Origin: Flectonema sp. DT1601
Lineage: Eukaryota; Euglenozoa; Diplonemea; Diplonemida; Diplonemidae
Direction of reading: 5' to 3'
DNA length: 64,000 nucleotides
Assembly (NCBI GenBank): GCA_964019425.1
Contig: OZ025788.1
Span: 310,001-374,000, forward strand
Part shown: piece by piece, positions 20,172 to 31,093 of the stretch
Position numbering within the stretch: the first letter of the stretch is position 1
How the letters are laid out: each line of letters opens with the position of its first letter
Made by a program: the position numbers and the translations under genes
The notes under the pieces: generated by a model
What the model was told of the DNA's origin: nothing
What the model saw: the letters and a program-made list of their open reading frames with translations, nothing else
The model's database searches: none

Positions 20172-20837
20172 ATGCCAGCAGTTCGTATTGCTCCATCACT
20201 GTTAGCGAGTGACCTCGCTAATCTAGCTCATGATGCAAAAAGAGTATTGACAGCAGGAGCTGACACTCTTCACTTGGACATTATGGACGGACACTTCGTA
20301 CCAAATCTAACATGGGGACCACCAATTGTAGAAAGTCTTAGAAAGAACTTACCAGACGCATACTTAGACTGTCACCTTATGGTTACGGAACCACTTCAGT
20401 GGATTGAACCTTTAAAAGGTATAGCTAACAGATATACATTTCACATTGAGGCAGCAAAGGAAAAAACACCCGAGGTAATTAGAACTATCAGAGAAGCTGG
20501 TATGGAAGTAGGTCTTGCGCTCTCACCTGAGACACCAGTTGAGGATGTTGTTCCTTACGCAAAAGATGTTGATATGGTACTGGTGATGACTGTTAGACCT
20601 GGTTTTGGTGGACAATCATTCATGCCTGAGTGCTTATCGAAGGTTTCTCATTTAAGAAAATTACACCCGGAACTCAACATTCAAGTCGATGGTGGACTTG
20701 GGCCCGCAACAATCGATGAGGCAGCAAGAGCTGGAGCCAATGACATTGTCGCCGGTTCATCAGTTTTCAAAGCACCTGATGCGAGTGCAGTAATTAAAAC
20801 TATGCGCACTGCCGTTCAGAATGTTACTAAGGCATAG
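20172..20837 (+). CDS. RPE: Ribulose-phosphate 3-epimerase, 221 aa
   Basis: Interconverts ribulose 5-phosphate and xylulose 5-phosphate in the pentose phosphate pathway, as a metal-dependent TIM barrel. The sequence shows the family signatures in order: IAPSLLASDLANL at the N-terminus, LDIMDGHFVPNLTWGP (metal ligand and catalytic Asp), DCHLMVTEP, TVRPGFGGQSF, and QVDGGLGPATIDEA with the second catalytic Asp, then GSSVFKAPD. The length of 221 is typical. No leader and no C-terminal SKL-like tripeptide (it ends TKA), so a cytosolic location is likeliest and glycosomal targeting by PTS1 is not supported. No close pyrimidine-AG acceptor is obvious upstream; the nearest AG is CAAAG about 20 nt before the start. 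Confidence 0.97.
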   Translation: MPAVRIAPSLLASDLANLAHDAKRVLTAGADTLHLDIMDGHFVPNLTWGPPIVESLRKNLPDAYLDCHLMVTEPLQWIEPLKGIANRYTFHIEAAKEKTPEVIRTIREAGMEVGLALSPETPVEDVVPYAKDVDMVLVMTVRPGFGGQSFMPECLSKVSHLRKLHPELNIQVDGGLGPATIDEAARAGANDIVAGSSVFKAPDASAVIKTMRTAVQNVTKA

Positions 20838-21123
20838 ATTCCAAAATACTTTTTGAAAGGGGAAAAAAAAAAAAAAAAAAAAAGCAATAAAAAAAAGAAA
20901 AAGGATCCCCTTTATTCGGGTTTTTTTTTCTATGGCATATCTGTCGAGTCTGATGTTTGTTGTTTTTTTCCTCTATTTTTTCACTCCCAATCATCGTCCT
21001 GGAAGTGGCGTAGTTGTGGAGTGTTGTTTGTTGCTTTGGCTGTTTGGAATTGAAAAAAAAGGTACCACGTGGAAATAAAAAACAAATAACAAGGCAATAG
21101 CTCCGCCGTTTGTTGTATGTTTG

Positions 21124-21154
<31 letters not shown>

Positions 21155-21621
21155 CCATTTGGTCGCAATACATTTGGCGTTCGTTTTTGCTCACCGCTGT
21201 AAGGCTGTGAACAGATATAGGAAAGTAAAGCGTTATTGTAGTTTCCTCACATATTAATGCAAGGAGAATGGTCTGTTTTTTCGCCTCTTTTTTTTTTTTT
21301 TTTTTTTAAAAGAAGTTTTACTCGCTTCTTCATTCCGCTTGTAGTAGCCTGGCAACTGAGGATCGATATTACTTCGTTATTTGAGTTCGTGAGGAGATCA
21401 CGCTGATTGTTAATCTTCTTCTTGTTGGTAAGAAAATATTTTTCTTTAAGTAGGTAACCCACCAGTCGGGTTGTTTGACAAATAGTGTCCTAAGGCAAGC
21501 TCGATATGCGATCTTTATTATCAATTCACGTTGTGAAAGCATAGCTGATTTCTATTATTGTATTTACCTATCGCAGCTGTTTTTTTTTTATTTTTTTAAA
21601 AAAAACAAACAAATAAATAAA
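20838..21621. other. Intergenic, long homopolymers
   Basis: A run at 20862-20883, T run of about 28 at 21127-21154, T run at 21291-21307. Open frames on both strands here are translated homopolymers. No gene seen. Confidence 0.55.
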
Positions 21622-23109
21622 ATGACTTCACTACGGCTTCTACTAGCCTTGAGCTTAATAGGAAGCTGTATTGGTATTGTTGACATGAGTGGAGGATTTA
21701 TGAAACTAATTCAAGGCTATCAGATTCCTGTGGTTTCGAAGTTAGGTCAGTCGTGTATTCCTCAGGAGGCCCACAAGGCATGTGGTAATTTTGCATGTGT
21801 TAACAACACCTGTAGTAAGTGTATCACAGACTCTCAATGTGGAGTAGAGAGTGAAGTTTATGTCTGCAATGCTGCTGCTGGTGACTGCGTTTTAAAACCT
21901 CTCCAAATGACTGCTCTCACATATAATGAAACGGTTGCTGGTATTCTCGCATTTATAATTACATCGTTAGCAGCTGTAGCCGGTATTGGTGGAGGTGGGA
22001 TGCTTGTTCCTCTTTATATTCTTGTTGTTGGTTTTCCACCTGGTCTGTCAGTTTCAATGTCTCAAGCGACCATCTTAGGATGTTCAGGATTAAATATGTT
22101 AATAAAGTTAACTGAGTCACATCCTGATGGAGGTCCTCTAATTGATTACAATGCCGTCATGATTCTAATTCCAATGACACTTAGCGGTACATTACTTGGT
22201 CATATGATTGGTAAAGTACTTCCTGATTGGCTTCGACTTGGACTTCTTATTCTCTTGTTATCCTACATGCTTAAGAGAACTATGGCAAAAGCAAGAAAGG
22301 CAGCAGAAGCTGACGCTAAAGGAGAACAAGACAGAGGCACAGCTGAAAGTCTTTTGAAAAAAAAAGCAGATGCCTTAGAAGGAAGTTCCAACTACAATAA
22401 TGTTATTGAAAGACGTTTTAAACAATTTCCAGTTGGTAAATGGTTGTACTGTGTTGTTGTTTGGTGTTCTTTAGTGTACCTGTCGTACAGTAGACAGAAT
22501 GGTATTGCTTGTGGAAGTAGTTCTTACTGGGCGATTACAGCAGCGATGGTTGCATCGATGGTTGTATTAACAGCACTAGCTGGTCGTTACTTAAAGAATG
22601 AAGATGAGAGTGCTCAAGCTGCAGGCTATCGTATGCGAGAAGATGAAATTGAATGGAATGCCGACACAACCTTCCGCTATCCGTTGATCTCTGTGACAGC
22701 TGGAATTGGTGCTTCTCTATTGGGTATTGGAGGAGGTATGATTTTGGGAATATTATTATTTGAAATGTCCAACAAAATTAAACCTGAAGTATCCGCAGCA
22801 ACAGCAGCAGTTGCAACGGCTCTCGTTGCATCAAAGGCCTCTGCTGAGTTTTATATTTACGGAGAATTACCAATTGACTACGCGTTATACTTTATCATAA
22901 TTGGATGCCTTGGAACCTGTCTTGGCCAAGGACCTATTCGACTATTCATCAAAGCCAACAACAAGTCATCTTGGATCGTGTATGCTCTTGCAATAATAAT
23001 CGCTGGATCACTTGTTGCTCTTACAGCAGTTGGTATTATTAATGTTTACAGTACTTGGACTAATGGAGGTAGTATGGGATTCGGTTCCTTGTGTGGTAAG
23101 GCGGAATAG
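21622..23109 (+). CDS. TauE/SafE-family membrane transporter with Cys-rich lumenal domain, 495 aa
   Basis: Start chosen at the ATG that opens a clear signal peptide (TSLRLLLALSLIGSCIGIV); the frame upstream is open but consists of 5' flank. After the signal comes a short cysteine-rich exoplasmic region (CGNFACVNNTCSKC), then TauE/SafE (DUF81) repeats: a first bundle with AVAGIGGGGMLVPLYILVVG, a charged loop at about residues 225-270, and a second bundle with GASLLGIGGGMILGILLF. The paired GxGGG motifs are the family hallmark. Bacterial members export sulfite, sulfoacetate or similar anions; eukaryotic members are poorly characterised, so the substrate is unknown. About 8-9 membrane helices. 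Likely at the cell surface or an endomembrane. Confidence 0.88.
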   Translation: MTSLRLLLALSLIGSCIGIVDMSGGFMKLIQGYQIPVVSKLGQSCIPQEAHKACGNFACVNNTCSKCITDSQCGVESEVYVCNAAAGDCVLKPLQMTALTYNETVAGILAFIITSLAAVAGIGGGGMLVPLYILVVGFPPGLSVSMSQATILGCSGLNMLIKLTESHPDGGPLIDYNAVMILIPMTLSGTLLGHMIGKVLPDWLRLGLLILLLSYMLKRTMAKARKAAEADAKGEQDRGTAESLLKKKADALEGSSNYNNVIERRFKQFPVGKWLYCVVVWCSLVYLSYSRQNGIACGSSSYWAITAAMVASMVVLTALAGRYLKNEDESAQAAGYRMREDEIEWNADTTFRYPLISVTAGIGASLLGIGGGMILGILLFEMSNKIKPEVSAATAAVATALVASKASAEFYIYGELPIDYALYFIIIGCLGTCLGQGPIRLFIKANNKSSWIVYALAIIIAGSLVALTAVGIINVYSTWTNGGSMGFGSLCGKAE

Positions 23110-24220
23110 TATTTTTATTTTTATTTTGTTTAAATTTTGATAATAGGTTTGTCTCCGATGCTTCTCGCAGTTTGTGTACATTAAAACTGCTGGTGAGTAA
23201 TAATCATCACTATCGAAAGAATGGAAGACATTCGGGTACTTTCTCATAAATTAATTCTTTTTTGTTTTTGTCACGCATATCATATCACAGTATGCCGCAC
23301 AACCTTAACACCATATTTTTGGACACTGAGTCCAACCGCCTTTCAGTGTCTTTTGGGTATTGTTTCCACCCGTTTTTCTCTCTTTTGAGAAGGCGTCGTG
23401 TAAACTCTCTGCGATTCTACTTACACTACAAACACTATAACAGGAGAAGTTTTTTTTTTTTTTTTATTAAAATAAGTCTGATGATGAGATTTAAAAAAAA
23501 AAAAAAAAACTCAAATGGGATTTCTTCCCCCCCTCGATGAAATCACTTTTTTAATACTACCGATTCCGACGTAGGACATTCCCTTTCACGTTATCAGATA
23601 TTAAAGTATCGTTTTATATTATGATATAACGCAAGTTGTGTTTTACGAAATCGAAACAGTTGACCCCTTCGCCAATTAATTAATGTCCTCTACTAATTTA
23701 TCAAAAAGAAAAAAAAAAAAAAAATAAAAAATAAAAAGAATAAGTTAAACTAAAGCTGATAATAACACGTAACGAACGGAAAAAGAAAAAAAAAAGAAAA
23801 AAAGATGAAATAGTTGCGGAAGGGCAGTAAGAGGGTTGGAAAAATAATTTTTTCCATCTCCCATCACTATCTCTTATCTTTTTTCCCTTCTCTTGATAAT
23901 ACTTTTAAGGAAGTCAATCTAATCAGGAAGGAAATAATAATTTTTATTCATCATCTTCATCTCTCTTTATAGACAGTCTTATATGATCGATTCTCTCTGT
24001 TGGATCTTATCCCAGCAGAAGGGATTACAGAAGGATATTCAAATCTCCCTTCCTTATTGTGGTTTCAGATTAATATTAATTCTCTCAGTAGTAATTGGTG
24101 AATAGAAGAACTACACCAAAAACAACAACAACAACAACAACGACAAAAAAAAAAAAAAAAAAAAGGAATTTAAAAAAAAAAAAAAATAACATAAAAACAC
24201 AACAAATCACTTAAATAAAT
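23110..24220. other. Intergenic, AT-rich
   Basis: Contains T and A runs (23452-23466, 23493-23508, 23709-23724, 24143-24164) and a CAA repeat (24117-24142). A 7-bp hairpin (ACACTGA/TCAGTGT) lies near 23322-23349. No gene seen and no obvious acceptor close to the next ATG. Confidence 0.5.
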
Positions 24221-27200
24221 ATGGATCAACACGTCCAACAGGTTGACCTCCTTTCGGAGGCAGCTCTGGGAGATGCGACTAATCCTGAGGAACGGAGGGC
24301 TGCTGAGGAGATGTTAAAAAAGATGCAAACGATTGGGAATCTCGAAGCACTACGATACGTGTTAGAGAGAAGTAACAGTCAATTGTCTACTTTTGTATGT
24401 GCGAAAGGAATCTTAGATATTATAACTGAAAATTGGAATGGATTCGCTCAAAACAATAAACATATAGAGATGCGTGAATGGTTAATTCGTTTTATTGGTC
24501 AAAAAGGATCAAGTCTAACAACCTTCACCAGAACTGTAGTCATGACTATCCTCTGTCGTATTGTTAAGTTAGGCTGGTTAGCTGAAACAACTTTTCAAGA
24601 TTTTCCCAAAGAAATACATAAACTATTCTTATGCAATACATCTGATCCGAGTTTACCAGTACTCGGATATATGTTAATTAATCAACTCGTGTTAGAACTT
24701 AATATGGTCAGCCCTAAGATGACTTTAAGTCAGCATCGGAAGACAATGACATCGTTCAGAGATTCATCACTTTTAGATTGTTTTAAAGTCGCTCTTAGTA
24801 TTCTACAGCAGTCTCTGAATAGCGCTGCGTCTGATAGTCCAGAACAAGCTCAGGCAATTGGAATTTGTTTATCCTGTTTGACTTTTGATTTTATTGGAAA
24901 CAGAGATGAGATTGCTGAAGAACTTGGTGCGATTCAAATTCCAACAACTTGGAAACAACTACTCGTTGAAGCAGACTCTGTTGATCTGTTTTGGAAATTG
25001 TATTCAAGAACTCATCAAACACAACAAGGTACTGACATTTTAAAATGTATCGTTCAATTAGCTGGTGTCCGAATTACTAAGGACAAAGAAGCATGGCTTG
25101 CTGGATTACTGTACGGAATGTTAATAGTTCTTCAAGAGAAGATTGGATTAGAAAATCCTGGAAACAATCATGAATTCTGTCGCCTCTTAAGTAAAATAAA
25201 ACCAAATTTTCAGGTCGATGAACTCGCTAGCTGTAAACACTACACTCCGTGGGTAAAAGCTGTTGCTGTATTCACAACAGATTGTTTCACGAATTGGAGG
25301 GATGCTCCTCACATTTCATATTTTTTATTGGCATTTTGGGCCCGTCTAGTGAACTCCCAGCAATACAATAATAGCGGTAATCCTACACACTTAGAATCAA
25401 TTACTCCCAGAGTAGTTGAAAGTTACATTGTCAGCAGACTAGCGATAGCACGTTCTTGTATTGAGTCACCTGGAGAGTATGACGACGCGTTAGAAGATCA
25501 GGAAGCTCTTCTTGTTCAGTTGGAGTCATTTCCAATTATTGCCAGATCAATGTATGATGATATCAGCGCTGTTTTAAAAAACTTTGCTGGCACTGATTTT
25601 GAAGCAATGCATTCGTTTGCAGGTCGTATTCAACGGGGAGAGATACCACCGGAGCAACATCCAAGTGCGTTTATCCAACTGCAGGTTATAGATGCGAGGT
25701 TAAGTTGGTTAGTGTACATGATGGGGTCTATATTCGTAGGAAATCACAGGCCAACGACACCAGATATGGTTGCTCATCGTGATGGTGAACTAATGAAGTT
25801 TGTTGTTGATCTTTCTTCAACAATTACTCTGAGAGTGGAATCAATTCCTAACCAACTTAGTATGCAAACCCTTCAAAGATTACAACTTGCTGTCTTATAC
25901 TTTCTAAAGAGTTTCAGAAAAGTGTACATGGGTGACACGATGCTTGATGTGATTGTTGATATTCTGTTTGGAACATTCGCAACTTGGAAAAAATGTTCAA
26001 AAATAATTCACGAAGCCATGTCTCTGTTCATGGAGCTTTCTGTTGGAACTGCATCAGCAAGTGTTTTGGTAAAGTTTGATAAAGTCAAAGCGATGGTTTC
26101 ACAGCATTCACATCCTCAATTTAACTTTATTGAAGAACCAGAAAATATAAAACAACGAATGCGGTTTTATAATGCCCTCGCAAATTTATTTTTCAAACAA
26201 ACAACTGATGAGAATGCCTTTAATAATTTTATGAACCCAGTTAAGGAACGAGCTGAAAGACTAGCATCCCTACCACCTGATCAGCTTACAACACCTCAGG
26301 GAAGACATGCAGTTATTGCTTTATTACGTGATTTGAGAGGAGTGTGTAGTGCGTGTATAACTAAAAGATCGTATTCTGTGTTTTTTAATTGGGTTTTCCC
26401 TTATATAAGTCTCTATGACAATCCTAATACTCGTCAAACTCCAGTTTTTCATAGTTTCTGTGAATTGTTTTCAAGTGACAACGAAGTGTTGATTCCACTA
26501 CTTCGATTTTGGGCTGAGTTAGTAGACAACAGCGGCCATCGAATCCAATTCGAAGTTTCATCGCCGTTTGGTATTTTATTATTTAGAGAAGCTTCTGCTG
26601 TTGTGAAACATTTTGGAGATAAAAAACTTGCTGAGCTTTGCGGCCAACAACCACCTGACCAACCTTGGCACATACAACCATGTACTTCTGCAGATCGAGA
26701 CAAACGATTTATGACCTACAAAGTGTTTGTTATTTATTTTATGATGCTTGGTAGGGCACTTAATGGAGGCTACTGTAACTTTGGGGTTTTCACCCTTTAT
26801 AGTGATAATTCATGGAACGTCGCGTTGGAAAAAACAATAAAATTAGTGTGTTTTTTTTTTCCTTCTTCTTTTTCACTCCCTTTTTTAATTATTACTCTGG
26901 CAGAAGTTTAATAAGGAAAATAAAATAAAATAAAATAAAACAGATGTTAACTATCCCTCTCGAAGACCTTCTCGCCTTCCCAAAATTAGGAACATCGATG
27001 CACCTCGTGTCTGAGAGGTTATTCACACATCATATGCCAACACTACTTCAGATACCTAGTGTTCAGTTTTTACAATTACTGAGTGGGTTAGAGTCAGCTA
27101 TTTGTAGTGTAGAGTTACCAATGACAACCGTAGCTCAGGCTGCGAGTTCGATGGGGTCGCTTTGTTTATTTTATTACACACAAAAACTTAAGGGAACTCA

Positions 27201-27670
27201 ATTATCGAATTCTTATGTTCAACGTATTGAACAACATCTTTCTGGTGATCGTGGAATCTTAGTTCGTTCTTTGCAAGCAATCTTTCGAATTGTTTTATTT
27301 GAAGATGTTCGCTCAACTGGTCAACATCCTTACTGTAAAGCAATGCTTCCCATGATTTTTGTGACAGATGGACTGTCAGCTCTCTCAGAGCCAATGATGG
27401 CACAGCTGCAAGCACCAGATCGTAGGGTATGTTCCTTTTCCCTTTTCCCCCCCCTCCCTTTTCCCGTTTTTTTTTTTTCTTTCTCGATTGTCTGTCTTAT
27501 GGTTCCCCTAACCATCGTACATCTTTTGTTAATTATTACTCCCACAGGCAGCTCTACAAGGTTGTTTTGATAAATTGTGGGAAGGGATAGGCTCAACTTG
27601 TGATGATAAAGCTACCTACAAATTTCTGACCAACGTTACGACATTTAAATACGAGTTCAAGGCTGTGTAG
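24221..27670 (+). CDS. XPO7: Exportin-7 (RanBP16), 3 exons, 1076 aa
   Basis: Exons 24221-26845, 26944-27426 and 27548-27670, all phase 0, with donors GTGTGT and GTATGT and ACAG acceptors; total length 1076 compares with about 1087 in animals. Exportin-7 is a Ran-dependent importin-beta-family receptor that carries folded cargo through nuclear pores. Family-specific blocks are present throughout: RIVKLGWL, HRKTMTSFRDSSLLDCF, LTFDFIGN, QIPTTWKQLL, NHEFCRLLSKIKPNFQ, and after intron 1 LTIPLEDLLAFPKL, which continues KTIKL exactly as in the human KLLLSIPHSDLL. The last exon (AALQGCFDKLWEGI) matches the animal C-terminus. Downstream, 27700-27825 holds a second version of this exon. Reading through either donor gives a nonsense tail, which confirms splicing. 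Confidence 0.95.
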
Positions 27671-27699
27671 TCCCTTCTGCAGAAACTATAATAAAACAG

Positions 27700-27825
27700 G
27701 AAGCCTTACAACAACAGTTCAACTCACTGCTTGATGAGGTTACGTGTATTGATGAGAAGTCAATCTACAAATTCTCAACTAACATGACGGGTTTTCGTAC
27801 AAATACGAGAAACTTCGGATGTTGA
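27700..27825 (+). CDS. Duplicate terminal exon of exportin-7 (alternative last exon or relic)
   Basis: After an AAAACAG acceptor at 27693-27699 the frame reads EALQQQFNSLLDEVTC, then IDEKSIYKFSTNMTGF, and stops at TGA 27823-27825. It aligns residue by residue with the constitutive last exon (AALQGCFDKLWEGI, then DDKATYKFLTNVTTF). It begins in the same phase 0, so the donor at 27427 could join either exon, giving a 1077-residue isoform with a different C-terminus. It has no internal stop. Whether it is used cannot be seen from sequence. Confidence 0.6.
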   Translation, partial: EALQQQFNSLLDEVTCIDEKSIYKFSTNMTGFRTNTRNFGC

Positions 27826-28659
27826 GCTGCCATCATGATAAGCATATTCTATTCTTTATTTTGTTATCCATATCACTATTGTCTTTAGATTCTCAAGAGT
27901 GAGTAAAAGGAGTTATTTATTTGTATTTTTCACACACACCTTCTCTACCCTACTTCAGGTCTACAGAGACCACGAGTTTCTCAGCAGGTAAGCAACTCGC
28001 TCAGTATTTTAACTGGGAAAAAAAAAAAAAAAAAAAAATATAAAAAAAAAAAGGAAGTCGAATTGAAAGGTTTACTTCCCTGCGGTATTTATGTTTTTTT
28101 TATTATTATAGTTTATTTTTCCTTTTTTTTTTCATTCTTCAGTACAGGTAGGTTGAAGAGGGGAGAAAAAAACGACAAAGAAAAAAAAAAAAGGATTCAA
28201 AAAAAAAAAAAAAAAAGGAGGCCTCTTGTTGTTGGCGAGAGCCACCTTACCGAAATCGAAAGTGTGTTTTTTTATATTTTTTATTATTATTTTTTTCTTT
28301 TGAAGAAAATCTTTTATTTTTTTTCTTTGCATGTTTCCGCTTGACTGTGACCTCTGCTTAAAGTCTTCGTCTTGAGGGAGATTGCAATTCCTAATCAATT
28401 TCTTATTAGATGAAAAAAAAAAAAAAAAAAAAAACGTTGAGGCATTTGCTGCAACGCGACCTATTGAAAGTGAAAAATGTTTTAATTTCTTCCACTTCTC
28501 TAAACATTTTTATTTTTTTAAACAGGTTACACAAATATTAAAGGAAATAATGTACTTTGAAAAACTCAAATCAATTTTCTTTTTTTTAGTAATACGAAAT
28601 CACAATAACTTTAACAAACCCTCACAGAATAATAGACTACTGGGGTACTAAAAGTAATA
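27826..28659. other. Intergenic, homopolymers
   Basis: A runs at 28018-28038, 28197-28216 and 28413-28433, many T runs. CCTCACAG at 28620-28627 is a candidate acceptor 32 nt before the NFU1 start. No gene seen. Confidence 0.5.
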
Positions 28660-29465
28660 ATGTTACGTCGTGCTATGTTTACGTTCCAGCGTCGTTTTGC
28701 TAGTATTGAAGTTCAGATGGACCACACGCCTAATCCAGATTGCTTGAAATTCACTCCTATGAAGGACATGTCACCACTTCCACTAATGGCTGATGGTGTT
28801 ATCCTTGACGTTAGCAGTAAGGCGAACAGCTCAAAGAGTCCGTTAGCTGGAAGACTGTTTGAAATCGAAGGCGTAGGAAGTGTTTGTATCGGAGACTACT
28901 GGGTGACTGTAACAAGAAAAGAAGACAACGAATGGGAAGAATTGTCACCTCTAATTATGGAAGCGATTGAAAACTGGCAAGAGAATGGTGAAGAAGTTAC
29001 TTCAGAAGATTTCTTAGAGAATGAAGACACAGAAATTAATGAAGAGTTCGACAGTGAAGTAGTTCAAGCAATAAAGGAATTGGTCAGAACAAGAATCAGA
29101 CCTTGGGTCCAACAAGATGCTGGCAATGTTAAATACATCGGATTCGAGGATGGTGTTGTACTTCTACTTATGCAAGGCGCATGTTCATCTTGCCCATCCT
29201 CAGGTGCAACACTCAAAGGAGGAATCGAAAAGATGATGATGCATTGGATTCCTGAAGTCCTTGAGGTATGTTTGTTGATATTCACGTTATTGTTTTTCAT
29301 TTCCAACAATCACCACAACAATCTAAACAGGTACGCGCTGTTGAAGAAGACTTTGCTGAGGAATACTTGCTGGAGATGGAAGAGACGAGAAAGAAGTACA
29401 AAATAGTCGACGGGAAATTAATCCCAAGAGATGGGGGAAACGATCCTATGAACGAGGCGATTTAA
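28660..29465 (+). CDS. NFU1: NFU1 mitochondrial Fe-S scaffold, 2 exons, 246 aa
   Basis: Exons 28660-29265 and 29331-29465, phase 0, joined across a 65-nt intron (GTATGT...AACAG). NFU1 is a late-acting carrier that inserts [4Fe-4S] clusters into mitochondrial enzymes. The N-terminus MLRRAMFTFQRRFASIEVQM is arginine-rich and lacks acids, as expected of a mitochondrial presequence. The Nfu-N domain follows (HTPNPDCLKFTP to about residue 105), then an acidic linker and the NifU C-terminal domain with the cluster-binding CxxC at Cys175/Cys178 in GACSSCPSS, followed by TLKGGIEKMMMHWIPEV. The short second exon adds a charged helix (EEDFAEEYLLEMEETRKKY). The length matches the animal protein (about 254). 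Presence of NFU1 implies a mitochondrion or related organelle that makes Fe-S clusters. Confidence 0.96.
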
Positions 29466-29956
29466 TAATATTTCTTCTGGATTTGCGTACGAGATCCCAG
29501 CGGCCAGAGTCGTTTAGAAGACCAAAAGACGAATATCTATTCGCAAGTAAAATCCTGCGCTGACGTCAGGCAAGCCTACGGCCAGTCAGAGACAAGAAAC
29601 CTTCACTTAGCTGGTTTTGATTATTTGTGATTTGTGATTTGTGAGGTGTTGGTGAAATCTTTATCTAAGAGACAGCATGCTTTCCAAGTAAACTCAAAAA
29701 ACCTTGAAATCGGTAAAGTCACCAACCGGAACTGATGTTCTGGTGTGACTAAATGGTCCCTAATCCCGTCTACAGTGATCTGAGAGTTTGTTTTCTTGCC
29801 GAGACGTTTGTTTGTTGTTAGCTGTCGGGGTATCAGTTCGTCGATTTGTTAGTTAAAATGAGTTCAGAGAAAAAGTCAACAGAAAACACCATTCCTATCA
29901 TCAGAAGGGTTTTATAAAATAATATTTTTTCAACAGGGTACTCAAATCAATTAAAA
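29466..29956. other. Intergenic spacer
   Basis: Less homopolymeric than other spacers, about average base composition, no open frame of note. TTTTCAACAG at 29927-29936 is the acceptor 20 nt before the next ATG. Confidence 0.5.
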
Positions 29957-31093
29957 ATGGTTTATTCATATCACAACCACCACATCGAAACTCGAGCAGT
30001 AAGTCCAAAAAGAAGACTGAACACGTTGTTAGACACGATGCCTGCTTCAGGTGAAGTGATACACAACTTTCAAAGACCAGTACCTGTAGACCCAAAAACT
30101 GCTTTAGAACATCAGCTGCGAGAAAGCGCTAACAGAAGAATCCAAGCACTACAAGAATTAGAAGGAAAACGTCACAAAGAAGATATCGCAAACCGACTTG
30201 ATTCCATTGAAGGAGTGTCTGCTACGACAAAACAACAATCAGAAAGTCTGATTGAAAGATTGACTGCACTGGAACTAAAGTTTAATTCCAGTATGGAAGA
30301 CTTAGAAGGAAAACTATCTGAAAAGGATACGAAGATTGACCAATTAAATAAAAATATCATAACACTCCAAGAAACAATTGAACAACAATCAATTCGAATA
30401 GCAACGTTAGAGCACTCCGTTGAAAGTAATCAGACAGATCAGCTTGAAGCTACTGTTAGTCAGGCTGCTGAACACGCGATGACTGTGACTACAAAACTTG
30501 AGAATTTGGAAAGTCGACAAGAAGACGCTGAGGGATCAACAGCTGACATGCAAATTGAACAAAAAAAAGATATCGAAACTCTGAACACTAAAATAGAACA
30601 ACTTTCTAAAACACAACAAGAAGAGACCACAGCGATAACTAAAAGACTAAATGTGGTTATGACTGAAGAAGAGATTAACGAACTAAAAGAACTCTCTAAA
30701 GTAGTTAGCTCAAAACTACAAGATCTTCAAAGTAAAGAAATAGCTCTTCAGCAACAACAGGAAGCTTCTCTACGGGGTTTAGATGCCGCAAACTCTGCGC
30801 TGCAGAGATTATCAAGTCAAGTTAGTGTTCTTGAAGGAAGCTCAGCACCTAATCATTTATTAATGGGAGTCCCTTCATTATCATCTTCAGGTGTTATTGG
30901 TGGGAGTTCCAATTCTATAAATCCAATTAGGTTGCCAGCGTCACAACCATTTCCTTCTTCATTTCCAACTCCAACTGCGAAATCACAGATCCCGTTGGGT
31001 CGTGCTATTTCACCTCCTCGGCAACAGAAGTGTTCTAAGTTCCCGTACTCTGCAACACCTGATGCCTACGCTGATATATTATCTCCTCATTAA
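29957..31093 (+). CDS. Coiled-coil protein, 378 aa
   Basis: ATG lies 20 nt after a strong pyrimidine-CAG acceptor. Residues 1-50 are basic (VSPKRRLNTLLD), residues 55-300 form an almost unbroken coiled coil with heptad spacing (for example LIERLTALELKFNSSMEDLE and LSEKDTKIDQLNKNIITLQE), and the last 80 residues are serine/proline-rich and disordered. No named family recognised; a structural role in the cytoskeleton or flagellum is plausible given the neighbourhood but is inference. No membrane segments. Confidence 0.85.
   Translation: MVYSYHNHHIETRAVSPKRRLNTLLDTMPASGEVIHNFQRPVPVDPKTALEHQLRESANRRIQALQELEGKRHKEDIANRLDSIEGVSATTKQQSESLIERLTALELKFNSSMEDLEGKLSEKDTKIDQLNKNIITLQETIEQQSIRIATLEHSVESNQTDQLEATVSQAAEHAMTVTTKLENLESRQEDAEGSTADMQIEQKKDIETLNTKIEQLSKTQQEETTAITKRLNVVMTEEEINELKELSKVVSSKLQDLQSKEIALQQQQEASLRGLDAANSALQRLSSQVSVLEGSSAPNHLLMGVPSLSSSGVIGGSSNSINPIRLPASQPFPSSFPTPTAKSQIPLGRAISPPRQQKCSKFPYSATPDAYADILSPH

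Noticed and set aside
20827-21462. Minus-strand lysine-rich open frames
   Set aside because: Poly-T read backwards; no homology and no coding texture.
21475-21621. Upstream extension of the TauE/SafE frame
   Set aside because: It contains a T run and lacks an ATG at its start; the internal ATG opens a clear signal peptide.
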